Source of the DNA: an uncultured Verrucomicrobiales bacterium | GTDB lineage: Bacteria > Verrucomicrobiota > Verrucomicrobiia > Verrucomicrobiales > Akkermansiaceae | DNA length: 7,212 bases | Assembly (NCBI GenBank): GCA_937893015.1 | Contig: CALBJX010000090.1 | Span: forward strand, 1 to 7,212 | Direction: 5' to 3' | In this document: positions 1 to 6,144 of the stretch, piece by piece | Layout of the letters: each line of letters opens with the position of its first letter | Numbering within the stretch: position 1 is the first letter of the stretch | Notes under the pieces: model-generated | The model's input: the letters and a program-made list of their open reading frames with translations, nothing else | The model's database searches: none | Told to the model about the DNA's origin: nothing | Program-made: the position numbers and the translations under genes

Positions 1-1027
1 AGATGAGGCGGGCGGTGAGGCGCACGTTCTGGCCCTTGCGGCCCTTGGCCTTGGCGGCGGCCTTGTCATCGGCCACGGTGACGGTGACGACGCGCTTCTC
101 CTTGTCCACCTTTACGCTCAGGGGCTCGATGGGGGCGAGGGAATCCGTCACGAGGGCGGCCTTGTCATCCGTGTATTCGAGGATGTCCACCTTCTCGTGG
201 TTGAGCTCGTTGACCACGTTCTTCACGCGGGCACCGCGCATGCCGACGCAGGCGCCGATGGGGTCGATGTTCTCATCCGCGCTGCGGACAATCATCTTGC
301 TGCGGTAGCCGGCCTCGCGGACGATGCGGACGATTTCCACGGTCTTTTCGGCGATTTCCATCACCTCGTTCTCAAAGAGGCGGCGCACCAGGTTGGGATG
401 GCTACGGGAGAGGATGAGCTCGTTGCCGCGCACGCTGTCGCGCACCTCCACGATGTAGAAGCGCATGCGGTCGCCGCTGGTGTATTCCTCCCCGGGGATG
501 CGCTGGCGCAGGGGGACGATGCCCTCGAACTTCTCCACCTCCACGATGACGTCGCCCTTGTCGTAGCGCTTCACGATGCCGGTCACCACCTCACCGCAGC
601 GGTCGCGGAAGGCGTCGGCGAGCATTTCCTGCTCGGCCTTGCGGATGCGCTGCTGCATGGTCTGGCGGGCGGTTTGCACGGCGATACGGCCGAAGTCGGG
701 GGGCGTGATGTTCACGGAGAGGGTTTCGCCCGCTTCGTAGGTTTTGCCCTTCTTGGCACCCGCAGCCTGAGCCACGGAGAGAGCCACCTCGTTGAACTTG
801 TCGCGCAGCTCCTCATCAGGCACGATGGTCATGGTCGCCTTGATTTTGACCGTCCCCTTCTGGGGATTGACGACGGCACGGATGTCGCGGATGCGCTCCG
901 CACCCGGCACCATCTTGGAGTAGGCGGTGAGGAAGGACGCTTCAAGAGCCTGAATCACGCGTTCGCGCGTCAGGTCTTTCTCGCGGACGTAGAAATCAAT
1001 CAATGCGGTGATATCGCTGGAGGCCAT
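1..1027 (-). CDS. nusA: Transcription termination/antitermination factor NusA, N-terminal 342 residues (3' end off window)
   Basis: NusA binds RNA polymerase and nascent RNA and modulates pausing, intrinsic termination and antitermination in the cytoplasm. Translation from the ATG at 1027 gives 342 uninterrupted codons. The N-terminal polymerase-binding domain covers about residues 1-140 and contains the family signature FGRIAVQTARQTMQQRI at 112-128. An S1 domain follows at about 145-207 (GEVVTGIVKRYDKGDV ... YIVEV), then the SRSHP motif at 207-211. KH1 is at about 225-300, with DPIGACVGMRGARV at 255-268. The start of KH2 is visible, with GRKGQNVRL at 329-337. The rest of KH2 and any C-terminal repeats lie outside the window. 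The start is chosen because the family N-terminus aligns there; no Shine-Dalgarno is visible (the upstream bases are ACACGAAAAACC). rimP, often found just upstream of nusA, is absent; a promoter and a divergent surface-protein gene are there instead. Identification is essentially certain from the motifs. Confidence 0.98.
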   Translation of the reverse strand, partial: MASSDITALIDFYVREKDLTRERVIQALEASFLTAYSKMVPGAERIRDIRAVVNPQKGTVKIKATMTIVPDEELRDKFNEVALSVAQAAGAKKGKTYEAGETLSVNITPPDFGRIAVQTARQTMQQRIRKAEQEMLADAFRDRCGEVVTGIVKRYDKGDVIVEVEKFEGIVPLRQRIPGEEYTSGDRMRFYIVEVRDSVRGNELILSRSHPNLVRRLFENEVMEIAEKTVEIVRIVREAGYRSKMIVRSADENIDPIGACVGMRGARVKNVVNELNHEKVDILEYTDDKAALVTDSLAPIEPLSVKVDKEKRVVTVTVADDKAAAKAKGRKGQNVRLTARLI

Positions 1028-1062
1028 GGTTTTTCGTGTGTTGTGGTTTGATGATGAACGGG

Positions 1063-1104
1063 CTACAAAAAAAGAGCGGGTCGCCGACCCGCCCCGATTC
1101 TCAT
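1063..1104 (-). CDS. Possible 13-codon leader reading frame overlapping the nusA leader terminator
   Basis: An ATG at 1104 on the minus strand opens the frame MRIGAGRRPALFL followed by TAG at 1065-1063. It lies within the predicted nusA leader. It spans both arms of the terminator hairpin, and its last codons read through the U tract. No Shine-Dalgarno precedes it, but neither do the real genes here show one. A translating ribosome would melt the hairpin, so this could act as a leader peptide. A frame this short can easily occur by chance, and no conservation data are available, so this is only a candidate. Confidence 0.2.
   Translation of the reverse strand: MRIGAGRRPALFL
1067..1095 (-). 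terminator. Intrinsic terminator in the nusA leader (possible attenuator)
   Basis: On the minus strand the sequence reads GCGGGTC, loop GGC, GACCCGC, then TC and seven T residues (complement of the A run 1067-1073). The seven-pair GC-rich stem (1076-1082 with 1086-1092) can be extended by G-U and G-C pairs. This is a textbook intrinsic terminator for leftward transcription. It lies between the predicted nusA promoter (-10 at 1129-1134) and the nusA start (1027), about 40 nt before the ATG. No complete gene lies upstream on this strand for it to serve, so attenuation of nusA is the natural reading. On the plus strand the hairpin lacks a following T run. Confidence 0.8.
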
Positions 1105-1128
1105 AGCAGACCGGAACTTTACGGGGTT

Positions 1129-1175
1129 AAGTTAGCAAAAGAACTCCCGGATGTCAAGTTTTTTATCCTAAAAAA
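1129..1175 (-). promoter_or_regulatory. Promoter of nusA with UP-like A/T tracts
   Basis: On the minus strand there is a perfect -35 hexamer TTGACA (1157-1152), a 17-bp spacer (1151-1135) and the -10 hexamer TAACTT (1134-1129). The -10 is preceded by TGC, giving an extended -10 (TGnTAACTT). The -10 itself matches consensus at only three of six positions, but the perfect -35, ideal spacing and extended -10 compensate. Directly upstream of the -35 lies an A/T-rich inverted repeat (TTTTTTA TCC TAAAAAA on the plus strand, 1159-1175), which resembles an UP element. Predicted transcription starts near 1122-1120, giving a leader of about 95 nt that contains the terminator. Confidence 0.7.
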
Positions 1176-1294
1176 TCCGCGAAAAATCAATAGGTTCCGA
1201 AGGAGAGAAGCAGTCGTGAAGGAAGATAAATCCCCCTTTGTTGCTCAGACTGCCGTTTCCGTCTGCATTATTCGGAATTATACGGCGATTTTGC

Positions 1295-1323
1295 TTGCCT
1301 CTGTATCGCATTTGCTGTAATAT
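1295..1323 (+). promoter_or_regulatory. Promoter of the PEP-CTERM surface-protein gene
   Basis: TTGCCT (1295-1300), a 17-bp spacer (1301-1317) and TAATAT (1318-1323) form a good sigma-70-like promoter, with a -35 at four of six matches and a -10 close to TATAAT. Transcription would start near 1330, leaving a 5' UTR of about 86 nt. It is the only well-spaced pair I found upstream of the gene, and it points away from the nusA promoter. Confidence 0.6.
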
Positions 1324-1329
1324 GCGATT

Positions 1330-1387
1330 CATCAGAGAGGTCCGGATGCTCCCTATCACGTGAACGGACTCCGAGCCCATTCTGATG
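1330..1387 (+). promoter_or_regulatory. Long-range stem-loop at the predicted 5' end of the PEP-CTERM mRNA
   Basis: CATCAGA (1330-1336) is exactly complementary to TCTGATG (1381-1387). Inside it GGTCCG (1339-1344) pairs with CGGACT (1365-1370), including one G-U pair. The flanking GCG (1324-1326) and CGC (1388-1390) could extend the outer helix across a three-base bulge if transcription began slightly earlier. The outer helix begins almost exactly at the predicted transcription start, as in 5' stem-loops that stabilise envelope-protein mRNAs. I recognise no riboswitch class. After it the leader is A/T-rich and unstructured up to the ATG. Confidence 0.4.
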
Positions 1388-1415
1388 CGCTTTCAAAATA
1401 TTACAACATCAAAAT

Positions 1416-4040
1416 ATGAAAAAAACACTATTCCTCAGTGCTATCCTCGGTGCTACCCTGTGCGGTAGTGCGTTTGGGACTACCACATGGAACGGTCAGG
1501 CCCGGGAGTACTACAATGCGGTCACCGGGGCGGATGGCTCCAAGTCGAACGTCTATGTCCTGTACAGCCGCAATCAGGATAATCTTGCTCTCACTACTGA
1601 TGAAGCAAACTTCGACGTCAGCCCTGATGATAACGCCGTAACAGCCACGGTGCTCAATATGGAATCCACCACAGCCGGGGCGAATTTCTACATCAGCCCC
1701 AACGCATGGGGGTACAGCCGCTCGTTTGCTTCTCTGACCATTGAAGAAGCCACGCTGAACGGCGCGAATCTCAAGGTCTATAACAGCACGGAAGGTGGCA
1801 CGATTAATGCGACCATCAAGAATATCTCGGGCACGCTCGGCAGCGTCGATAATACGGGTACGCTGACCATCGGAACGTCCGAGAGCTCCACCTCTATGTC
1901 TGGCGCCATATCCAACAGCGGCACGATGGTGCTCAACGGCACGTTTACGTTTGATGTGAGCGACATGGGGCGATACACGATGGTGGATCAAGGCAGTATG
2001 ACGGCTCCCGAAGCGGGGCAAAACGGATTTGAATCCGGCACCGCTACCTATGCGCTCATCAGCGGTCTGACGAATCTGACATACTCGGGCGCCACCCTGC
2101 AAACGACAGCCGGAGATACGGTTTCCGCAGGCAATGACGCACTCACCGTGACAAAGAATGGTCAGGGCACCAAGTATTACATTCAGAACGGCGGCGAGGT
2201 GCAGCTGAGCACCATCAAGGAAGCCGGTTCCGTCAGTGCCGTCCATGTGAGTGATGGTACGCTCGCCATCGACACGACAGGCATCGGGTTAACGGATGTG
2301 ACCGGTGAAGGCAACGTCGTTCTCAGCCAGGACGCGACGGTGGCCGGCGGTTCGTCCACGACCGTAACGGGTGCGCTGACGGTGAACGGAGTGCAGCTGA
2401 CTGTCGGTGACGGCGATGGAAAGACCGCTTCTATCAGCAGCTTCGGCTCCGTGGTTCTGGACGGCGGCACCATCAGGTTCAACAACAAGCTCGATACATT
2501 CAACAATGTGACTGTTGAGAGCGGCAAGACCGGTACCATTAACTCCTTTGATATGGGCGCCCGTGCAGACGGCGCGGCTCTGACCTTGGCCGGCACCACG
2601 ACTGTCAATGGTGAGCTGACGATTCAGAACCAATGGAATGCTCAGTTCGTTGTTGATGATTTGTCGGGTACCGGTACGTTGAACATTAAGGGAACGAATG
2701 GAGGAGACTCCGGCAGCGAGCCTGCCTACTACTCGATGAAACTCGATAACTTCAGCGGCACCATTGCCATTGCAAGCAGCAATGCTACGGTGAAGCGTAC
2801 CTTCGCGAACCTCTCGGAGCTGTCCGCTGCGCAGACCAACTACACGGTGACCGGCGGCACCATTACCAATGTGTGCACGGCAAACTTCAGCGAGGGCGAG
2901 GTCACGCTGGGCGATACCGCCTGCGAGATTTCCGGTACTATTTCCGGCGGCACGATTAACGGCGGGAGCGCCGACGTGACGATTTCCGGCAACGTGACAG
3001 GGGGCACCATCAATGGTAATAACCATATCACGATTTCCGGTCAAATCTCCGGCGGTTCCGTTGAAAATGCCACCCTGAGCGGCAATGTTATCAGCGGAGG
3101 CTCCATCAACAATGTCACCTTGGCTGCCGGCGAGCGTCTCAATGTTCAGGGCGGCGGTTCGGTGACCATCGGTAACGTCACACACGCAACCACGGGTGGT
3201 TCGTATGGCTATGGCCTCATTGTGAACGGAAACACGGCGTTGACGATGAACGGCGAAGCTGATTTTACCAGCAACGAATACAGCAAAATCGGCATCCAGA
3301 ATGGTTCCTCTCTTATCGTGGCGAATGGCGGTGATGTCACCTGCAGCCAACTCGGCTGGAGCGACAATTCGATGAATGGCACCACGATTGTTAATGAAGG
3401 CGGTTCTCTGGCGGCGACGAGCGCTTATGTGAAAAGCTTCACCAATGCCGGCACAACCGAGATGTCAGGCTCTCTGAATGCCGAGACTATCGTCAACAGC
3501 GGCTCGCTGACGGTGAACGACCTTGCGGCCCTCTCCAACGGGGCTGATGTCACGTTGAACGGCGGTTCCCTGGACATTAAGAATGAGGCCCGTATCGCCT
3601 CCTTGACGCTCGGAACCGGTGCGGAGATCACCATCAACGACCATGCCGGTACGCTCACCACCAGCGCCCTGACGGTGAACGGCGACAGCACGGTGAACGC
3701 CAACCTCGTCTTTGCTGAGAATAGTGCCATCAGCTTCACGGAGGGCTCCGTGACGCTCGGTTGCAATATCGATTTCGGCACGGGCACGACCATCGCCCTC
3801 GGGGAGAGCTACCTCGATACCCTCCGAACCGATGGCAAGGTGCTTCTCTTCTCGGATGTGGAGCATTACAGTGACAATCTGGAGTCCATCGCCGTGACAG
3901 GCAACTTCACGGGCGGTCATCTCCTTGCTGAGTTGCAAGGCAACGGCACATACAATATCTACGCCACGCCTGAACCTGCTACTGCGACTCTGAGTCTGCT
4001 GGCTCTCGCCGGTTTGGTGGCTCGCCGCCGTCGCCGCTGA
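1416..4040 (+). CDS. Exported repetitive beta-helix-like protein with PEP-CTERM anchor
   Basis: This 874-residue protein is predicted to be exported. It has a Sec signal peptide: MKK, hydrophobic residues 4-15, and a likely cleavage after AFG at 19-21. The mature part is low in charge and cysteine, rich in Gly, Thr, Ser and Asn, and made of short beta-strand repeats (LTVNG, VTISG, GGTING types), as in right-handed beta-helix/autotransporter-like passengers. Residues 503-569 form the clearest turns. The C-terminus (851-874) has TPEP, a hydrophobic segment and five arginines. This is the PEP-CTERM signal recognised by exosortase-type enzymes, implying processing and surface attachment. No outer-membrane beta-barrel domain follows, so it is not a classical autotransporter. 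The start at 1416 gives the signal peptide; no Shine-Dalgarno is visible, only an A-rich context. It is monocistronic, with its own promoter and terminator. Ligand or role (adhesion, matrix, mucin contact) cannot be read from the sequence. Confidence 0.9.
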   Translation: MKKTLFLSAILGATLCGSAFGTTTWNGQAREYYNAVTGADGSKSNVYVLYSRNQDNLALTTDEANFDVSPDDNAVTATVLNMESTTAGANFYISPNAWGYSRSFASLTIEEATLNGANLKVYNSTEGGTINATIKNISGTLGSVDNTGTLTIGTSESSTSMSGAISNSGTMVLNGTFTFDVSDMGRYTMVDQGSMTAPEAGQNGFESGTATYALISGLTNLTYSGATLQTTAGDTVSAGNDALTVTKNGQGTKYYIQNGGEVQLSTIKEAGSVSAVHVSDGTLAIDTTGIGLTDVTGEGNVVLSQDATVAGGSSTTVTGALTVNGVQLTVGDGDGKTASISSFGSVVLDGGTIRFNNKLDTFNNVTVESGKTGTINSFDMGARADGAALTLAGTTTVNGELTIQNQWNAQFVVDDLSGTGTLNIKGTNGGDSGSEPAYYSMKLDNFSGTIAIASSNATVKRTFANLSELSAAQTNYTVTGGTITNVCTANFSEGEVTLGDTACEISGTISGGTINGGSADVTISGNVTGGTINGNNHITISGQISGGSVENATLSGNVISGGSINNVTLAAGERLNVQGGGSVTIGNVTHATTGGSYGYGLIVNGNTALTMNGEADFTSNEYSKIGIQNGSSLIVANGGDVTCSQLGWSDNSMNGTTIVNEGGSLAATSAYVKSFTNAGTTEMSGSLNAETIVNSGSLTVNDLAALSNGADVTLNGGSLDIKNEARIASLTLGTGAEITINDHAGTLTTSALTVNGDSTVNANLVFAENSAISFTEGSVTLGCNIDFGTGTTIALGESYLDTLRTDGKVLLFSDVEHYSDNLESIAVTGNFTGGHLLAELQGNGTYNIYATPEPATATLSLLALAGLVARRRRR
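2922..3122 (+). repeat. Degenerate in-frame repeat coding for about five short beta-helix turns
   Basis: Residues 503-569 of the PEP-CTERM protein read as successive turns of 15-19 residues. Their core pattern is (V/I/L)-(T/E)-I/L-S-G-x-(V/I)-(T/S)-G-G-(T/S)-(I/V)-(N/E): EISGTISGGTING, VTISGNVTGGTING, ITISGQISGGSVEN and TLSGNVISGGSINN. At the DNA level GATTTCCGG recurs, but codons have diverged, so the duplication is not recent. The regular spacing suits coils of a beta-solenoid. Confidence 0.6.
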
Positions 4041-4065
4041 ACCTAGGCTACAGCTTCATTTTCAG

Positions 4066-4095
4066 CCTCCGCTCTTCATCGAGCGGAGGTTTTTT
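4066..4095 (+). terminator. Intrinsic terminator of the PEP-CTERM gene
   Basis: CCTCCGCTC (4066-4074), loop TTCATC and GAGCGGAGG (4081-4089) form a perfect nine-pair stem followed by six T residues (4090-4095). It lies 25 nt after the TGA stop and ends the rightward transcript. On the minus strand there is no comparable T run. Confidence 0.92.
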
Positions 4096-4225
4096 ATCTC
4101 TCTCAGCAGCACCTAATGAGCTGACATTTCGGCAAACGTTGTAAGCCCCCCTGATAAAATCCAAGAGTTGTAGGGATATTGTGATAAGAAATATGTGATT
4201 TGAAATTTTTGATTCGGGAAATGAG

Positions 4226-4273
4226 TGCGGCTTCCGTCTCCGCTGACGGACGCTCCGCCGAGACAAGGCCGCA
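4226..4273. other. GC-rich foldable element between the convergent terminators
   Basis: TGCGGC (4226-4231) is complementary to GCCGCA (4268-4273). Just inside it GTCTC (4236-4240) pairs with GAGAC (4260-4264), separated by small bulges, leaving a 19-nt GC-rich loop. A competing hairpin TCCGTC/GACGGA is possible within it. The element stands out against A/T-rich DNA on its left. No T run follows on either strand, so it is not a terminator by itself. It could be a dispersed palindromic repeat or an RNA 3'-end structure; one copy in this window cannot decide. Confidence 0.35.
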
Positions 4274-4283
4274 GCAAGGATAG

Positions 4284-4317
4284 AAAAACCTGTCTGACGC
4301 ATGCGTCAGACAGGTTT
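4284..4317 (-). terminator. Perfect 32-bp palindrome, terminator of the tlyA/membrane-protein unit
   Basis: The bases 4286-4317 form a perfect inverted repeat centred on GCATGC, with arms AAACCTGTCTGACGCA and its complement. On the minus strand it is followed by a run of five T (complement of 4284-4288), which includes the end of the palindrome, 55 nt after the stop of the leftward membrane-protein gene. The stem is long and GC-containing, as expected of an intrinsic terminator. On the plus strand only TTTCC follows, so rightward termination would be weaker, although it may backstop read-through from the surface-protein gene. Confidence 0.85.
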
Positions 4318-4372
4318 CCTCATTTCGCGCCGTCCCTGTTATCAAGCTCAATCGCGAGGGATGGCAGGAGTA

Positions 4373-6073
4373 TCAATCGTTATGCTCCGTCTCGGCTTCC
4401 TTGGCCTCTCGCTCCATCCGTTGGTGGGCCTCCTCGCGCAGAATTTGGTCGTAGCGGTCCTGCTCGCGGGTATAGACCGCTTCCGCTTGTTCGCGGAATC
4501 GCAGGGCGTTCACGGTGAGATCGCGCCATGTCCCGCGGTGGCGGGCGCGGACTGCATTCGCAGCGTCGCGGAGCTTGCAGATCTCGTACTTGGTGGTCGG
4601 CTTCATGTAGGCGTCGGCAAAGGAGAGGCAGCCCTCGGCGTCAAAGCACGGGGAAGAGCTGAGAAAATCCTTGACGTCGAACGTCCATTTGGGGTGGGAG
4701 TCGCGGAAGAGGAGATTGAGATCGCCCGCCAGCGCACTCGGCGGCTGGATGAGGAAGGTAAAGCCGAGCAGCACGATGAGGGCAAAGCCCGTGCGCAGGT
4801 GACGCAGGAACTGCCCGCCGCGGATATAGCTGAGCAGCAGACCGATGCCGACCAGGCCGCAGAGCATCAACTCACCCGCCAGCACGCGGTCGCAGGTGAA
4901 GCCGTAGTCGTCAATCTGGAAGAAGAGGCGCAGGAACACGCTGACGGCGAGCAGCGCGGTCTGGAACACCAGCAGATAGCCGAGCAGCACGGCGACACTG
5001 CTTTGGCGGGCGGCGCCGCGGCTGCGGAAGAGCAGCAGCAGCAGACCCGCCGCCAGCACGGAGGCGATAATGATGGACTGCGCACCATCATGCAGATACT
5101 GCGTCTGCGAGATGCCTTCGGGAATGCGGCGGAACCACAGGTACACGATATCCGTGCTCGTGGCGATGGCGAAGGCGGCATTGATGCCTGTGAGCGCAAA
5201 GCTCGGCAGGTGCGGCAGCAGACTCTTGCCGGGAGTGGCCGCGGGGCGGGGTGCAGCGGGAGGCACGCTGTTGCGGGCAAAGGTGAAAAGGCCGAAGCCG
5301 GTGAGCCCGATGACCCACACCAGTGCGTGGGCCCAGATGGTCATGTCCAGATGCAGGAAATCCAAGAGCTTGTTCCAGTACTCACAAATGACTTCCCACG
5401 CCATTTTGACGACGGGGTTGCCGGAGGCGAAGATGGCGAGGAAGGCGAAGAAGAGCACCAGCCCCACGGCGATGCTGATGCAGAGGGGCAGGCAGCCGCT
5501 CGTGACGGCCTTAGCCTTGGAGGCATCGGGGCGGCGGGCCAACCAGAAGCCCCACCAGGTGCGCCCCGTGGGCATGGGCTCCTCAGTCACCTGCGGGAAC
5601 AGGAGCATGAACAAACAGACAGCGGGTGTCGCCAGCCAGCAGAGGATGCTGCCGCTGACACCCTGCGCCGCCGCGCTGATGAGCGCAAAGAAAATCAGAA
5701 AGATACGCTCACCGCGGCTGTAATCCTTGCGCAGCAGCAGGAGCGCCGTGATGAAGAAGAGCGTGCCGAGCGCCGTACCGAAGCCGATGAAGGGCTCATG
5801 CTCGCAGAGCAGGGGGCAAAAATAGTCGGCTGCCGCCGCGACAAGCAGTAGCACGATAAAGGGAATGCCGCGGTTCAGGCGCCACCAGGACGGGTCGCCG
5901 AGCGGGGATTGGGGCGTCTTCTTCGGCAGCGGAGGGGGAGTGGCGGTGCCGGCGGCGACACGTTTCAGCAATTCATCACGCCTGGTCGTGTCCGTCTGCG
6001 GAGACGTGGCGGGCGCTTCTTCGGTCGGCAGGGGCGGCGGGACAGGGGGAAGAGACGTATCGGGGGTGTCCAT
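4373..6073 (-). CDS. Polytopic membrane protein resembling DUF4173/DUF4153
   Basis: This 566-residue predicted inner-membrane protein has no assigned biochemical function. Residues 1-60 are hydrophilic and proline-rich (PPVPPPLP at 10-17, TPPPLP at 45-50), probably cytosolic. Hydrophobic segments follow at about 70-88, 98-114, 123-160, 195-216, 247-265, 291-313, 330-349, 358-384, 400-416 and 428-443. The stretch 295-416 (TDIVYLW, QYLHDGAQSIIIA, FQIDDYGFT-x-DR) resembles the DUF4173 core from memory, where a Tyr-rich loop and a DAYGLT-like motif are typical. After the last segment comes a soluble tail, 445-566. It has four cysteines (476, 482, 499, plus 392 in the core loop) and a charged helical end (520-566, REEAHQRMEREAKEAE) that may be a coiled coil. 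The ATG at 6073 has no Shine-Dalgarno. The gene sits 71 nt after tlyA and likely shares its transcript. Family assignment is moderately sure, function unknown. Confidence 0.82.
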   Translation of the reverse strand: MDTPDTSLPPVPPPLPTEEAPATSPQTDTTRRDELLKRVAAGTATPPPLPKKTPQSPLGDPSWWRLNRGIPFIVLLLVAAAADYFCPLLCEHEPFIGFGTALGTLFFITALLLLRKDYSRGERIFLIFFALISAAAQGVSGSILCWLATPAVCLFMLLFPQVTEEPMPTGRTWWGFWLARRPDASKAKAVTSGCLPLCISIAVGLVLFFAFLAIFASGNPVVKMAWEVICEYWNKLLDFLHLDMTIWAHALVWVIGLTGFGLFTFARNSVPPAAPRPAATPGKSLLPHLPSFALTGINAAFAIATSTDIVYLWFRRIPEGISQTQYLHDGAQSIIIASVLAAGLLLLLFRSRGAARQSSVAVLLGYLLVFQTALLAVSVFLRLFFQIDDYGFTCDRVLAGELMLCGLVGIGLLLSYIRGGQFLRHLRTGFALIVLLGFTFLIQPPSALAGDLNLLFRDSHPKWTFDVKDFLSSSPCFDAEGCLSFADAYMKPTTKYEICKLRDAANAVRARHRGTWRDLTVNALRFREQAEAVYTREQDRYDQILREEAHQRMEREAKEAETEHND

Positions 6074-6144
6074 AGCTGTTAAGTGAGAGCGCTTTTCTGC
6101 GTGGGTCGTTCAAAAAAAGTTGGTTTTTTCCCGTTCTGCTCTCC

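Larger units (their letters stand above)
1028..1415. other. Divergent intergenic region between nusA and the PEP-CTERM gene
   Basis: This 388-nt gap carries the nusA leader (1028 to about 1122), its promoter and UP-like tract (1129-1175), the surface-protein promoter (1295-1323) and that gene's foldable 5' UTR (about 1330-1415). In the central part, roughly 1176-1294, I see no convincing gene, RNA gene or paired operator. Short reading frames crossing it show no recognisable protein and overlap the promoters. Confidence 0.7.
4041..4372. other. Convergent intergenic region with two terminators
   Basis: This 332-nt gap lies between the stop of the surface-protein gene and the stop of the leftward membrane-protein gene. 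It contains the plus-strand terminator (4066-4095), an A/T-rich stretch (about 4096-4220) with no recognisable signal, a GC-rich foldable element (4226-4273), and the palindromic terminator (4284-4317). Short reading frames across it have no recognisable protein character and run through the terminators. Confidence 0.7.

Noticed and set aside
197..1051. Long plus-strand open frame (284 codons), rich in His and Ala
   Set aside because: It lies antisense to nusA, which has unmistakable domain motifs. The His/Ala/Asp-rich translation is typical of the complement of GC-rich coding DNA, and it has no recognisable domain.
1168..1380. Short reading frames on both strands in the nusA/surface-protein gap
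   Set aside because: They overlap the predicted promoters and structured leader, show no protein-like features, and have no start signals of their own.
1428..3350. Two long minus-strand open frames (272 and 353 codons) opposite the surface-protein gene
   Set aside because: They are complements of a repetitive Gly/Thr/Asn-rich coding sequence. The plus-strand frame has a signal peptide, PEP-CTERM tail, promoter and terminator; the minus frames have none.
4301..5851. Plus-strand open frame of 516 codons opposite the membrane protein
   Set aside because: It begins inside the terminator palindrome, is rich in Glu, Gln, Ala and Arg with no domain, and mirrors a minus-strand gene with clear transmembrane pattern and family-like motifs.
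6112..6129. A-run/T-run hairpin between tlyA and the membrane-protein gene
   Set aside because: The stem would be only A-T pairs (AAAAAA CCAAC TTTTTT on the minus strand), too weak for an intrinsic terminator; cotranscription remains the simpler view.
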